The notes beneath the pieces are model-generated. The model had not been told where the DNA came from. It worked only from the letters and a program-made list of their open reading frames with translations, and did not search any database. From Adiantum capillus-veneris (Eukaryota > Streptophyta > Polypodiopsida > Polypodiales > Pteridaceae): a stretch of 64,000 nt of DNA. Position 1 is the stretch's first letter. Each line of letters begins with the position of its first letter. This document shows, piece after piece, positions 1-12,372 of this stretch. The position numbers and the translations under genes were made by a program. Location: positions 70,088,912-70,152,911 of the forward strand of contig CM043963.1 in assembly GCA_014529385.2 (NCBI GenBank), in the 5' to 3' direction.

Positions 1-356
1 GGAAGCTTGAAGCTTTCCACAAAGCTTTGGGCTTACTCCCCTTTGTGGACTGATCATGTCCTCATGGCATGGAACTTCCCTTTACTCATGTGCCAGCTCT
101 CGTTCACTGCATCACTACAGGGGGGGATTTGTTACCATATACATGTGGTAGTGATGTGTGTGAACACACTAGGACCACCGGGGCATTTTTTCCCTCTTTA
201 GGAGGTTTTTTCCCGTGTGCATTGTATATACGCCCATCACTCTAGGGCTATCTTTCTTTTCATTGCACACTAAGTAATACACTCTCTATTGTGTGCCTTG
301 ATCTTCCTTCGTCTTCTCCAAGCTGTGTGTGTTGTTTTTCAACCCTAATTCCAACA
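1..356 (+). mobile_element. 3' end of a Copia-type LTR element (body off-window)
   Basis: Bases 130-356 form a 227-bp LTR that begins TGTTACC and ends TTCCAACA. A polypurine tract (run of seven G, 120-126) lies just before it. A TATATA box at 225-230 fits an LTR promoter. Bases 1-112 are internal non-coding sequence of the same element. The following bases, AATGCATTATGC, match the interior of the repeat unit at about 3829 (GATGCATTATGC), so this element inserted into unit A. The matching left LTR and target duplication lie outside the window. Family assignment to Copia rests on the short LTR, its termini and the polypurine tract only; no coding part is visible. Confidence 0.7.
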
Positions 357-1057
357 AATGCATTATGCACATTGCTATTGCAATAGTCACTTTCCAAAAA
401 AAAAGGGACTAAACATCATGCAATTGATCAAGCTTTTATTGTTGCTCAAAGAAAAGGTGGTAATAGCAATGTAACCACTTCTCATGGTTCTTCTATGAGT
501 GGAAAATCTTATGTTTCTAATGATTCTATTGGCAGCACTTCATCTGGGAATTCTAGTGATAAGGGCAAAAATTAGATGTGTTGCCATTATTGTAAAGCTA
601 ATGATCACTTGATCAAGGAATGTTCAAAATTGAAGGCAAAAGAGGCTAAGAAGAAAGAGGATGGATCAACTACATGGTCCAATACAAGTGCAGCTATTGT
701 AGAGTCTTCTGTGAAAGGATATTGTGATGCTGATGTAGATGCAGAATGGGCTGGCCATGATTGGTGGGATGGTCCTAGAACATGCCAAAGATTAGAAGGG
801 AGGTTTGTATTTTTTTTTTTGAACAAGTTTATGTCTGATTACGGTGTGTTATGCTTAGGCAAAAAAGGGACTACGATGTTGACTTTTATGGTCCAACTAT
901 GTTAAATCTTTCGACAAAAGCTATTGAGGTTATAAGCCAACCCCTATACACAAATTGGGTGGATAAAATTGCACAAGATCTTGACGGCTAGGTCCATAGT
1001 GGTGAAAGCAAGGTTGCTTGTACTAAATTTGCATTAGCAGAGTAGCACAATTTATGG

Positions 1058-1251
1058 TTTCACAGCGACGAAAGGAGCTACCTAGCTTGTGCTCCCATTA
1101 TTGTTGAGATGGAGAGCCTCAAATAAGACCTATGAAAAGTGAAAGCAACTCTCCTTTCACAACGACGAAAGGAGCTACCTAGCTTGTGCTCCCATTATTG
1201 TTGAGATGGAGAGCCTCAAAGCAGACCTATGAAAAGTGAAAGCAACTCTCA
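1058..1251. repeat. 97-bp tandem duplication in unit A
   Basis: Two adjacent near-identical copies (1058-1154 and 1155-1251) begin near TTTCAC and run through a shared block containing GAGATGGAGAGCCTCAAA. Units B (about 4530) and C (about 18350) have the block only once, so the duplication arose in unit A after the units separated. Confidence 0.85.
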
Positions 1252-2348
1252 TAAAATGAAGGTTCTATTGTGAAGAGGGAAGTTGACATTAGATAGCTAA
1301 CAAGGGTGTTGTCAATGGTTGGTGTCCTCACTGATGCTACTAAGGTGAAAGAAGTGTCCATCGTGCAGGTACTTACCACATGATTTTGGTGCATAAAATT
1401 GTAATGTGTTTAGTGCACTAGAAAATGCACTTGTGAGCATTCTAGAGTAGCATCATCTCTTTCATCACTATTTGTGCATTGCATTCACAAGTACCACCAC
1501 CCCTCCACATGGTGTTTGCTTGCATATCTCCTCCATTGGCCTTTGATGCACGAATGGAAAAAGGAAGAGAGTGGTATGCACCTTAGCACATCTGATTCAC
1601 TGTAGCCATTGACACAGTGGAAGGTCCAAACACTTTGATGCACATGAATCACACTCTGTCTCCCTATCTAAATCACCAAGGTTGAACCCCCAGAACATAC
1701 GATCTACCCTCTTGCTTATTAGTGGACACTGTTTCATAAAGGTTGTACTGAAAATGCGACTACACTCAAAGTGTTACGCAGTACCCATCCATCTCATTTT
1801 AATTGCTCATGTGTAACAACTCTTTTGAGATTTGCACCAACCCCATCATGTTTGCCCTTCCCATGACCCAATGGAAAGAAGTTGTGCATCATCTTGATAT
1901 TTTTCATATGGTCAAGTATTAGGCTTGCTTTGAAGTGTGAAGCAACATCATCAAACCACACCAAGTGTCACTTGAAACTATAGTCTTGATCTTTTAGCCA
2001 CTCAATGTGCAAAAGAAAACAAAGGTGCACAAACGAAGTGTCATACATTTTGTCATATGAGATGTAGAAGTAGGTCGACTTCTAAATGGCTCCTAATGCA
2101 TCACTTAAGTACCAAATGTGGACCACATTTTTGACCTGAGTTGAATACCAATGCATTGTTTGAATCTTGATTTACACCTTGAAGGAGTAATTCTCTACAA
2201 AATCCAGTACCAACACCATTACATTGTTTGAAAAGGGTTCCAAACACTTTCTGAATTAACGAGTATGCCATCTGTACTTATAATTGTGTGTGATGATGTT
2301 GCCCTATTTTCTTTGAAGCGAGGAAGTAAAACTCATTCGACTGACCTA

Positions 2349-3190
2349 GTGAAAAACAATATCTTTTGGTGTTTTTGTTTGACCCTTTTCATCCACCTCC
2401 TACCTAGCAACATTGTCAAAAAGCTTGACACTCAGCTTAGAGATGTCATCATTCTTTTCTCTTGGACACAATGCAATTCTTTCAACACCACAATGCTAGC
2501 CCAAAAGACAACTTTTTATAGTGAAAAGCAAAGTCAATGGGTTTTGGACACAATACAAAGGTCTAGTTAGATTTTTGATTCGAGCTCATTTTGACCTCCG
2601 TTTCCACTGCAAGCAGTACTTTGCGAGCTATTTCATCATTTTGTGCAAAGTTTTTATCATTAATATTTTTTCCAATATAGGCCCCTTACAATCTTCTACA
2701 TTTTGTGCTATATAGCACGTAATGTTCTCGTTTTGTTTGTCCTCTTTTTCGGCAATTTTCACAAAATGTAGCGAACAACGATATCTTTCCATGTTTTGTT
2801 TGACCCTTTTCATCCACCTTCTACCTACCAACATTTTCAAAAATCTTGACTCTCAGCTTAGAGATGTCATCATTCTTTTCTCTTGGACACAATGTGATTC
2901 TTTCAACATCACAATGGTAGCCCGAAAGACAGTTTTTTATAGTGAAAAGCAAATTCTATGGGTTTTGGAAACAATACAAAGGTCTACTCAGATTTCTGAT
3001 TCGGGCTCATTTAGACCTCCGTTTCCACTATAGGCACTACTTCGATGGTTATTTTGTCTCTTTGTGCTAAATTTTTGTCAGTGCCATTTTTTGCAATATA
3101 GGCCCCTTACAGTCTTCTACAATTTGTGCTATATAGCACGTACTATTCCCGCTTCGTGTCTCCTCTTTTTTGGCAATTTCCACATCACGT
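2349..3190. repeat. ~420-bp internal duplication in the unit A tail
   Basis: Sequence 2349-2768 is repeated with divergence at about 2770-3190. Both contain TTCATCCACC, GACACTCAGC or GACTCTCAGC, and GATGTCATCATTC, and both end with the ATATAGCACGTA block. Unit B carries a different, shorter duplication of the same area (period about 142 bp around 5731-6020). The tail of this unit therefore seems prone to independent local duplication. Confidence 0.75.
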
Positions 3191-3201
3191 GCATCATTGC
3201 G

Positions 3202-4383
3202 ATTGTTGACAACAACACAAATGTGTTCAAGATGTTTTCTCCTGAGTGACAATAGATTGGATGGGGACAATTACCCTATATGGGCTTATATAAAGCAACA
3301 TGTTCTGGTGTCAAAGGGCATTTGGAATATTGTGCAGGGCATTGATGTACATCCTCGTTCTGAGGATATAGGCGATGTTGAGTCTGTTGCAGGTTTTGGT
3401 GGGATGATTGCTACTACCAGAGCTATTTTGCCTATGGATGAGAAAGCTCGTTGGGATGTAAAAGATGCATAGGCTCATGCATTGATTGCATTGTCTGTGA
3501 AGTGCAATATTACACCTCATATTTGTTTAGCAAAATCTACAAAATAGACTTGGGCTATTCTGGCTGGTCTTTAGGCAAGTCGCAATGAGGCTAAAATTAC
3601 ATTGCTGCATAAAGAGTTGGAGTCGAAGATTATGCATGAGGAAGATGAGATGGATACTCTCCTTGCTAGTGTCAAGGATATCAATGAGCAACCTATTGTT
3701 GTAGGAGAAGTCATTTCTGACGATTCCCTTGTGGAGACCATTCTTGATGCTTTGCCATATTCTTACCAAACTTTTGCTAGTACTTGGAGACTTATGACCC
3801 AATGATATCTTGAAGCTATCAAGTTTGATGCATTATGCACATTGCTATTGTAAGAGTCACTTTCCAAAGAAAAAAAGGGACTAAACATCATGCAATTGAT
3901 CAAGATTTTATTGTTGCTCAAAGAAAAGGTGGTAATAGCAATGTAACCACTTCTCATCGTTCTTCTATGAGTGTAAAATCTTATGTTCCTAATGCTTCTG
4001 TTGGCAGTACTTCGTTTGGAAATTTTGGTGATAAGGGAAAAAAAAAGATGTGTTACCAATATTGTAAAGCTAATGATCACTTGATCAAGGAATGTTCAAA
4101 ATTGAAGGCAAAAGAGGCTAAGAAGAAAGAGGATGGATCAACTATAGGGTCCAATACAAGTGCAACTATTGTAGAGTCTTCTATGAAAGGAGATTGTGAT
4201 GCTAATGTAGATGCAGAATGGGCTGGCCATGATTGGATGGTCCTAGAAAATGCCAACGATCAGAAGGGAGGTTTGCTTTTTTTTTTTTTGGACAAATTCA
4301 TGTATGATTACAGTGTGTTACGCTTAGTCAAAAAAGGGACTACGATGTTGGCTTTTATGGTCCAACTATGTCAAATCATTTGA
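3202..4383 (+). pseudogene. gag: Copia-type gag remnant, unit B
   Basis: The gag protein coats element RNA in virus-like particles. Here the N-terminal signature LDGDNYPIWAYIKQHVL matches the start of plant Copia/UBN2-type gag (family pattern: LxGxNYxxWxxxM). Near the C-terminus is the zinc knuckle CYQYCKANDHLIKEC with basic residues after it (KLKAKEAKKKE). The rest follows the unit C version (ATG 6343) closely. No protease core follows in any frame I examined. It is a fossil, broken in several places, though still clearly recognisable. Confidence 0.75.
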
Positions 4384-5457
4384 CAAAACCTATTAAGGCT
4401 ACAAGCCAACCCCTGTACACAAATTGGGTGGATAAAATTGCACAATTTCTTGACGGCTAGGTCCATAGTGGTGAAAGCAAGGTTACTTCTACTAAATTTG
4501 CATTAGCAGAGAAGCACAATTTATGGTTTCACACTTAGCTTGTGCTCCCATTATTCTTGAGATATAGAGCCTCAAAGAAGACCTACAAAAATTGAAAGCA
4601 ACTCTCGTAAAATAAAGGTTCTATTGTGAAGAGGGAAGGTTATATTAGAGTGCTAACAAGGGTGTTGTCATTGGTTGGTGTCCTCACTGATGCTACTGAG
4701 GTGAAAGAGAAGTGTCCACCGTGCAGGTACTTACCACTTGATTTTGGTGCATAAAATTGTAATGTGATAAGTGCACTAGAAGATGCAAATGTGAGGAATC
4801 TAGAGTAGCATCATCGCTTTCATCACTATTTGTGTGTTGTACTCACAAGTACCCCCACCCCTCCACATGGTGTCTGCTTGCATATCTCTGCCATTGGCCT
4901 TTGATGTATGCATGGAAAAAGGAAGACAATGGTCTGAACCTTAGCACATCTAATTCATTGTAGCCATTGAAAAAATGGAAGGATCTAGACCCTTTGATGC
5001 ACATGAATCACACGCTGTCTCCCTATCTACATCAGCAACGGTTGAACTCCAAGAACATACGATCTACTCTCTTGATTATTAGGGACACTGTTTCATAAAG
5101 GTTGCACTAAAACATGAGACTACACTCAAAGTGTTATGCAGTACCCATCCATATAATTTCAATTACTCATGTGTAACAACTCTTTTGAGAACTGCACCAA
5201 CCCCATCATGTTTGCCCTTCCCATGGCCCAATGCAAAGAAGTTGTGCATCATTTTGATACTCGTCATATGGTCAAGTATCATGAAACAAAATAGAATGAA
5301 TGCCTTGCTTTGAAGTGTGAAGCAACACCATCAAACCACACCCAGTGTCATTTGAACTATAGCCTTGACCTTTTAGCCACTCATTGTGCAAACGAAAACA
5401 AAGTTGCACAAACAAAGTGTCATACATTTTGTCACATGAGATGTAGAAGTAGGTTGA

Positions 5458-5539
5458 CTTCTAAAAGGCTCCTAGTGCATCACTTAAGTACCAAACGGCT
5501 TCTAAAAGGCTCCTAGTGCATTACTTAAGTACCAAATGT
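5458..5539. repeat. 41-bp tandem duplication in unit B
   Basis: The block starting CTTCTAAAAGGCTCCTAGTG occurs at 5458 and again at 5499, ending in the TTAAGTACCAAA block. Units A (about 2080) and C (about 19300) have one copy. Confidence 0.85.
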
Positions 5540-6342
5540 GGACCAAACTTTTGACCTGAGTTCAATACCAATGCATTGTTTGAATCTTGATTTGCACCTT
5601 GAAGGAGTAATTCTCTACAAAATCCACTACCGACACCATTTCATTGTTTGAAAAGGTTTCCAAACACTTCCTGAATTAAGGAGCCTGCCATATGTACTTC
5701 AAATTGTGTGTGATGATTTTGCCCAATTTTCTTTAAAGCGAGGAAGAAAAATCCATTAGACTGACCTAGCAAAAAATGATATTTTTTCATGTTTTTGTTT
5801 GGCCCTTTTCATCCACCACCTACCTACCAACATTGTCAAAAAGCTTGACACTCAGCTTAGAGATGTCCTCATTCTTTGAAGTGAGGAAGTAAAACTCATT
5901 CGATTGACCTAGCGAACAACGAGATCTTTTTGTGGTTTTATTTGACCCTTTTCATCCACCTCCTACCTACTACCAACATTATCAAAAATCTTGACACTCA
6001 GCTTAGAGATGTCATCATTCTTTTCTATTGGACACAATGCGGTTCTTTCAACACCACAATGCTAGCCCAAAAGACATTTTTTTTCTAGTGAAAAGCAAAT
6101 GGGTTTTGGACACAATACAAAGGTCTTCTCAGATTTTTGGTTCGCGCTCATTTCGACCTCCGTTCCCATTGCAAGCAGTACTTGCGAGCTATTTCGTCAT
6201 TTTGTGCAAAGTTTTTGTTAGTGCTCTTTTTTGCAATAAAGGACCCTTATAATCTTCTACGTTTTGTGCTATATATCACGTACTATTCCCGCTTTGTTTG
6301 TCCTCTTTTCCGGCAATTTTCACATCAGGTGCAACATTTGCC

Positions 6343-7206
6343 ATGGTTGACAACAACATAGATGTGTTCAAGATGTTTGCTACTGAGAATAGATTGGATG
6401 GGCACAATTACCCTATGTGGGCTTATATGATGCACAATGTTATCGTGTTACAGGGAGTTTAGAATATTGTGCAAGGCATTGATGTACGTCCTGGTTGTGA
6501 GGATGTAGGCGATGTTGAGAATGTTGCGGGTTTTGGTGGCATGATTGCTGCTACCAGAGCTATATTGCCTACGGCTGAGCAAGCTTGTTGGGATGTAAAA
6601 TATGCACAGGCTCATGCATTGATTGCATTGTCTGTGAAGCACACTATTAGTCCTCATATTTGTTCAGCAAAATATGCAAAACAGGGTTGGGATATATGGC
6701 TAGTCTTTATGCAAGTCACAAAATTACATTGTTGTGTGAAGAGTTGGAGTCGAAGATTATGCATGAGGAAGATGAGACAAAAACTTTCATTGCTGGTGTC
6801 AAGGATATCAATGAGAAACCTATTTATGCAGGCAAAGCCATTTTTGACAATTCCCTTGTGCATACCGTTCTTGATGCTTCGCCTGATTCTTACTAAGCTT
6901 TTGCTAGTACTTGGAGACTTTTGACTCAAGGAAATTTTGAAGTTATCAAGTTTGATGCATTATGCACATTTCTAGCACAAGAGTCACTTTCCAAAAAAAG
7001 AAAAGGCTAAACAACATGCAATTGAGCAGGCTTTTATTGCTGCTCAAAGAAAATGTGGTCATAGCAATGTAACCCCTTCTCATGGTTCTTCTGCGAGTGG
7101 AAAATATTTTGTTCCTAATGCTTCTACTGGCAGCACTTCTTCTGGGAATTTTGGAGGTAAGGGAAAAAAGAAGACGTGTTGCCATTATTGTAAAGCTAAC
7201 GATCAC
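6343..7206 (+). mobile_element. Unit C of the tandem repeat, left part (gag), cut by E1
   Basis: Unit C begins with an ATG at 6343 (MVDNNIDVFKMF), followed by the gag signature RLDGHNYPMWAY and a zinc-knuckle start (CCHYCKAND) at about 7175-7203. The match to unit B stops at 7206, where E1 begins. The matching remainder resumes at 17881 after E1, with the 5-bp target ATCAC present on both sides (7202-7206 and 17881-17885). It is a decayed gag with several breaks. Confidence 0.75.
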
Positions 7207-7916
7207 TGGAATGGGAGCTGGTCTCTTCAGACAGCTATTCTAGTGTTAGAGTTCAGAGCTACTGATTATCTAGGAAGTTCAGTTAGTGAGGATTGATACA
7301 TAGTACTCGACTGAAATAGAGAATTGAACTGGAATGATGTACTGAAATGAAAGACACAATTGGAAGACGGGAAATGGTATTTGTAGATTTAGATCAATAG
7401 CTCAAGGATAATCAGTACAGTGTACAATAGGCTTAAGCTCAGATGAAGTGTAAGGATTGATTACAAGAGTAAATGATTACAGGGGTGAATCTAGAAGCTA
7501 AGAGCTCGAAAACCAAAAAGCCAAAAGTCAAAACGCCCAGTTACAGTGTAGCGGGTCCTATTTATAGCTCTCAGAGTTACTACAATAATTGCGGTAATTA
7601 CTATCAGTGTAATTGTTCTCGCTTACCTTCCATCCTTCCACTACTATCAGTGTAATTGATTACTATCCTTCCACTAATATCTGTGTAATTGATTACTATC
7701 CTTCCACTACTATCAGTGTAATTACTATCCTTCCACTAAGGATTGATTACAAGAGTAAATGATTACAGGGGTGAATCTAGAAGCTAAGAGCTCGAAAACC
7801 AAAGGTGTCAGAAAGGCAAAAAGCCAAAAGTCAAAAAGCCCAGTTACAGTGTAGCGGGTCCTATTTATAGCTCTCAGAGTTACTACAGTAATTGCGGTAA
7901 TTACTATCAGTGTAAT
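7207..7916 (-). repeat. E1 3' LTR (left copy), rearranged
   Basis: It starts TGGAATGGGAGC, as the right LTR does at 17385, and aligns with it to about 7620. After that it holds a short minisatellite (7637-7735, period near 40 bp, core TATCAGTGTAATTGATTACT). A second diverged copy of LTR bases then follows (7738-7916, matching about 7451-7610). The outer part of the right LTR ending CTTCTACA is not recognisable at this end. Confidence 0.75.
7637..7735. repeat. Minisatellite inside the E1 left LTR
   Basis: About two and a half copies of a roughly 40-bp unit with the core CTATCCTTCCACTA and TATCAGTGTAATTG are arranged in tandem. The right LTR of E1 has no such expansion, so it arose after insertion. 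Confidence 0.8.
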
Positions 7917-7959
7917 TGGAAAATCCATCATCTGATTCTGAGATGGAACTACCCAGTAT

Positions 7960-10734
7960 CCTTCCACTAAGCCCGCTTCCTCTTGCCCTTCTTCGTTGGT
8001 GCGTTAGAAGTCCCAGTGCCAGCATTGTCCTTCTAGATAAGTCTTTAAATGGCCTCCTGCTCAAGCCGATCCCACCTTTCTGTGGTGATCTCAAATTCAT
8101 AAGGTGTGAGGGCATTGTAAGTTTTTTTGTCGGGATCAAAGAGACTGCGTTTGCCCTTAGTGAGATGGATTCTGGCCAATTTATGACAATGCGAGGCTGT
8201 GTGAATCCATCCCTGCGAAAGTGGCTGATTTGCCTTCAGTCTAGCCTTGAAGAGAATCTCCACCATTTCTTTGTATTGTGGTCCCAGCCTGAGTTTGGCA
8301 GCGATGTACTTTTTAGGAATCTTGGAGGACTGCACAGTCAGTTGAAACAATCGGATTTGTGATCTTCTTTAATCCACAGAGAAGGACCTTCCATTGTCCC
8401 ATACAAAAGTTGAACCTTTTCATTTCCTTTTGTAGATCCATGACCGTGTCCTTTTTGAGGGCATCATTGATCACTGATTGCCAGACTTTCCATTCCATGA
8501 TACTAGTCCTAAAGTTCATTAGTGATGCTGAAATAAGTGAGCCGATCTATTGGTTCTGGATGATGAGGATACAAGACTAGGAAGAATCTTGGCAGTTCAG
8601 CCTCTTTGGCAAGTAATGCATACAAGAGTACTAGAGAATCAAGCAGAATCAGGCACAAACTCCAGAAAATTGAGAACAACTTGATTCTCCAGTTGCATAA
8701 TCTTCCTAGTAATTCGGACAAGCTGAAAAAGTTTTCAGGGAGCAATTACCTATTCTCCTACTGTCATTTGGGTTGGGGGTTCTTTACTATTGGAATACTG
8801 ATCCTCAATAATGGCCTGCATCCTCTAATATAGGACACCTCTGGAAATTTGCATCTGAAGCAAAACTTCTTTCAGTTGAGTCTTGACCTCCTTCATACAT
8901 CCGTATGTAGGTCTGCTTCCTAGAAGTAGATCCAGTTCAAGAGCTATAGAGTGGCGATCTGCAGTGGACTCTCTCTGCCAATGTGGATTGACTATCATAT
9001 CATCAGAAGTCTGCATACACTCAGGTACCCTTTTCAATAGCTGGATACTGTTGGGATGCACAGGTAATTGACACAACTCTTGATCATGAAAGGCAACCAA
9101 TTTCCTGTGCTGAATCATTTCCTTGGCTCCTACATATAGCCTTTGGAAGCGTTCCAGATAAAAAATAAGAGTGTCATCCTCCAAATATTGTCTAGTAATA
9201 GGAGCTTGCTGATGTCTTAATCTCTTGTTCAATGTGATGAGCTGTAAAGAGTGTTGCTCATCAACCTTGAAGGATGCAGTCACAACCTTGGATTTTCTTT
9301 TGCTATCTGGAATGTACCGTGATTGGTGTATTGGAGGATATCCAGTGTTGCCCTTATTGTGATGGCCACTACTTTGCTGCTGATCATCAGACTGCTGGTC
9401 TTGCTAGTCTTTGTTGGGTTTACTACCCCTAGTGGCAGCTGATCCTCCAGCTCCAAAGCCTGAAGTGGGGAAGGAGGAAAATCATCATCATTAGGTTTGT
9501 CCTCCGGCTGGTCATCCCCTTTCTCATCTTGCTTTTCTTCCCACTTAGACTCCTTGTCAGTATCATTTTGCTTACTTATATAATCCATGATGCCCTGATT
9601 TGCTAAGCCTGTGTTGTATTCAGAGACCTTATCTTGCAGATCACTCTGATAGTCGCAAGGAGTGCCTTGAAATTATCCATATTCTTTCTTACATTCCCCT
9701 GAGGATTCAAGATATTAGCAAGATTATTGTAGATATACCTCTCTGCAAGGGAAGCCTTTAATGTAGTGTGGGTTGTCAACAAATCTTTGAAGTCTACACG
9801 CTCTTTCTGTTGGACTCTGCTCTTTGGGCATCACTAAAGATTGGCATGCTGAGGATTTTTCAATGGGCAGGGGATGGACCTGACTCTCCAGTTGGTTCAG
9901 TAGAGCAGTACTCTTTGTCAACAATATCCTTGGTTTCTTTGAACCACTGGCCTCCAACTGTGCGGCCTTCCTCTTCTGTCCAGTTGTGGCCAATTGATTT
10001 CCTCGATCCTCTTCATTTGAGGATAACTCTACATTGTTATTGTCTAGAATGGGCTTCGGACTCCAAGCCATCTTCACCTGGGAAAAGGCTTCTGGAGCAA
10101 TAGCCCAGTACAAAAATTGCCAGACATACCAAGCTTTGAATACACTTTGAGATTTCAGCTTGGCAGTCTGCTGTAAAAAGTTGTGAGACAAGATGTAGCT
10201 CATATTAATTTTGACTTTAGCATTCAGCCTTTTAGCGAGCAGCATGGCAAACACCTTCTTGTACACATATGTGGGATTGTTCTTCAAGATGAAAGCCTCA
10301 TCAACAAACCTGTAGGCTGAGGAGACATCCATTCCTGCTACTGAAAGCCCTTGTGCACCACCCTTCCTTTTCCTTTTGGTTGCTTCATCCTCCTTCACAG
10401 CCAGACTTATCTGCTCTGTAGATTCCGTGGTTGGCTTTTTATTGTTGGGCATTCTGAAGGCGTAGGCAATGTCTTCAGGTGTCACTGTTATTTTTATTCC
10501 ATTAACAGAGGCACTGCCTTCCTCATCATTAAAAGAATCAAGAACTTGTTTGATAATGGCTTTGTCAAAATCCAACTTCGTAGCTTGTACGACCACATGC
10601 AAATCCCATAACTGCAACAACGATTTTACGTGCTTAGTAAACACATCTCTATGTATCTTGCTGTGTGGGATAAGTGGTAGGGAGGCTTGAAGAGAAGTGA
10701 TGACTGCTGTGTTTTCAACCATTGTGTCTTGCAT
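7960..10734 (-). pseudogene. E1 extra ORF region downstream of integrase (ORF3-like), decayed
   Basis: This lies between the integrase and the 3' LTR, in the sense orientation of the element. The longest open part (9724-10734, 336 residues) has a globular first half with VNGIKITVTPEDIAYAFRMP. That resembles in layout the E3 segment MDGETIEVQITPQLIADAL at about 41346-41402. It continues with a basic stretch (ATKRKRKGG) and a helical region containing YVYKKVFAMLLAKRLNAKV. Further segments follow toward 7960, where a basic tail (KKGKRKR) ends the region. I know no assigned function; it is vaguely like the putative plant transposon/mobile-domain proteins, but this is weak. It is broken in several places. 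Confidence 0.5.
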
Positions 10735-11319
10735 CTTCTCCTACACTCTCTTTCGACCCATACACTGCAAGAACTACAAATTTGTAGAGGAGGAAAGCCT
10801 TACTTGTATATTCAAATCCGCAGCAAGGTGTGTCAGGTAGGGACAAATAGGGACCAACAGAGTCTTCTGACGAGGAGGTTTTTGGTTGCAGTGAAGAATT
10901 CTCAGAGCTTAGCGATGGCAAGTGTGTAACAACAGGTAGTCATCACGCACGAGACTTGTGAGGAAGAATGCTCACACGCATTACTGCTATACGTGTATGC
11001 ACCATAAAAGCTCCACTACCCATCGTTCCTAGAGTTGTGTGCACCATTGGTGATGTGGCACACGTGCATTGGCCATTTTGTTCCAGAATCCCTTTCATGA
11101 TTATCACATTCATTCCAGTTGGCCCTTTTCCCCATAGGAACTGGTACGAACTCTGAAACTATACTAGCTCTATCACTGGCACTGGTTTACATGGAAAAGA
11201 TCTAGAATGGCTGGGTCTAAAAATCCCTGGTCATCAACACCTAGAATACCAGTATCATCTCCTCTAGAGGTCTCTTTTTTATTAGAATAGTATAGCTTGA
11301 TCTTGGCCTCACAGCAGTA
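10735..11319 (-). other. E1 spacer between integrase and ORF3
   Basis: No open frame or family similarity that I can support. It is presumably the untranslated or leader part between pol and the extra ORF region of E1. Confidence 0.5.
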
Positions 11320-12366
11320 ATCCATATAAGTCTTTCAATCTCACTGTGCCATTGGAATATACCCAATTGACTTCATATGGACCACCCCAAGCTATCTTTA
11401 AATTTGGTTTCTTAGGGCCCACTTTGGACTGATAAAGCAAAGCTAAGTCTCCCTTCTGGAACTCCCTAACCTTGATTCTTCTATGATGCCAGTGATTTCT
11501 TCGTTGTGCTGAACAATCTCCTGTTCCAACATGGCTCTTTGTCGTAACTCAGCCAATTGTACTAATTCCTCCAGTGTAGGTTTGAGATTATGATTAAAAT
11601 CTAATCCATATTCAACCACCATTTTGAGACTAGGAATCACAAATTCAATAGGCACTACAGCTTCAGTACCATATACACCATTCTGAAAGGTGTCATTCCA
11701 ATGGTGGTGACTTTATAAGCTGTTTTGTAGGCCCATAGAGCAGTATGGAGCTTGAGATCCCACTGGTGTGGCTCCTTCTGAACACTCTTGGTTAGACTAT
11801 TCTTGATGGTTTTGTTACTTCTCTCTGCTTGACCATTGTACCTGGGATAATACGGAGTTGATTTCCTGTGCTTAACTGAGAGCATCTTCATCAAAATTTC
11901 CATGGTATCATTAATGAAATGTGTCCCTTGATCAGACACAATCTCGATGGGGCATCCATAGCGGCGGATTATGTTTTTAAATAGGAAAATAGCAGTGGAC
12001 TTTGCAGTATTATCTAGAAGAGCCTTGGCCTCTACCCATTTAGTGACATAATAGGTAGTCATCAAGATGTACCGGTTCTTCCTTGGAGTGACCTTCTTGA
12101 ATGGTCCCATGAAGTCCAAACCCCATTTCATGAATACTCCCAATGGTTGTACTAGAATAAGTGGACTCATATCAGCTCTGCTGTTGATCTACCCATTCTT
12201 TGACATATATCACAGCTTTTGTAAAACTTTGGACATCTGCTATTAGAGTTTGCCACCATAATCCAGCTTGCAAAATTTTCTTATAAGTGATATCAGTGGG
12301 GAAGTGTCCTCCAAAATCCCCATCATGTGCTTCAAAGATAACTTGCATTTGCCATTCCATTGGCAC
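11320..12366 (-). pseudogene. pol: E1 integrase
   Basis: Integrase inserts the cDNA into host chromosomes. In minus-strand order it shows the zinc-binding region (FEAHDGDFGGHFP, about 12330), the catalytic core with WGLDFMGPFKKVTPRKNRY, IEIVSDQGTHFIND and the glutamate in YNGQAERSNKT, then a C-terminal domain around 11330-11460 (EFQKGDLALLYQSKVGPKKP). These are the usual parts of a plant Ty3/gypsy integrase. It sits behind RNase H and ahead of the ORF3 region. Fossil, with several breaks. Confidence 0.85.
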
Positions 12367-12372
12367 ACATTT

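Larger units (their letters stand above)
357..3201 (+). mobile_element. Unit A of a tandem gag-bearing LTR-type repeat (5' part cut by the Copia element)
   Basis: This is the first of three diverged head-to-tail copies of a ~3.1 kb unit. Bases 360-905 encode the end of a Copia-type gag, including the zinc knuckle CHYCKANDHLIKEC (CX2CX4HX4C). Beyond about 905 there is faint coding similarity shared by all copies, followed by roughly 2 kb without a supportable gene. That stretch matches unit B at 4384-6342 and unit C at 18100-19782. No protease, integrase or reverse transcriptase is recognisable. The organisation resembles terminal-repeat retrotransposons that carry only GAG, but I could not place LTR ends. 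It is heavily decayed, with many breaks. Confidence 0.7.
3202..6342 (+). mobile_element. Unit B of the tandem gag-bearing repeat (complete period, 3141 bp)
   Basis: This is the only complete period in the window, measured between equivalent gag starts (3202, and the ATG at 6343 of unit C). The order is gag (3202-4383), a weakly coding-like stretch, then about 1.9 kb with no gene that I can support (4384-6342). The 3' tail of unit A runs straight into the gag of B, and that of B into the gag of C. This is what tandem copies sharing an intervening repeat would look like. It is broken in many places. Confidence 0.7.

Noticed and set aside
7960-8519. E1 ORF3 segments as a host gene captured by the element
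   Set aside because: They share orientation and position with extra ORFs in E3, E4 and E5, so an element-borne origin is simpler.
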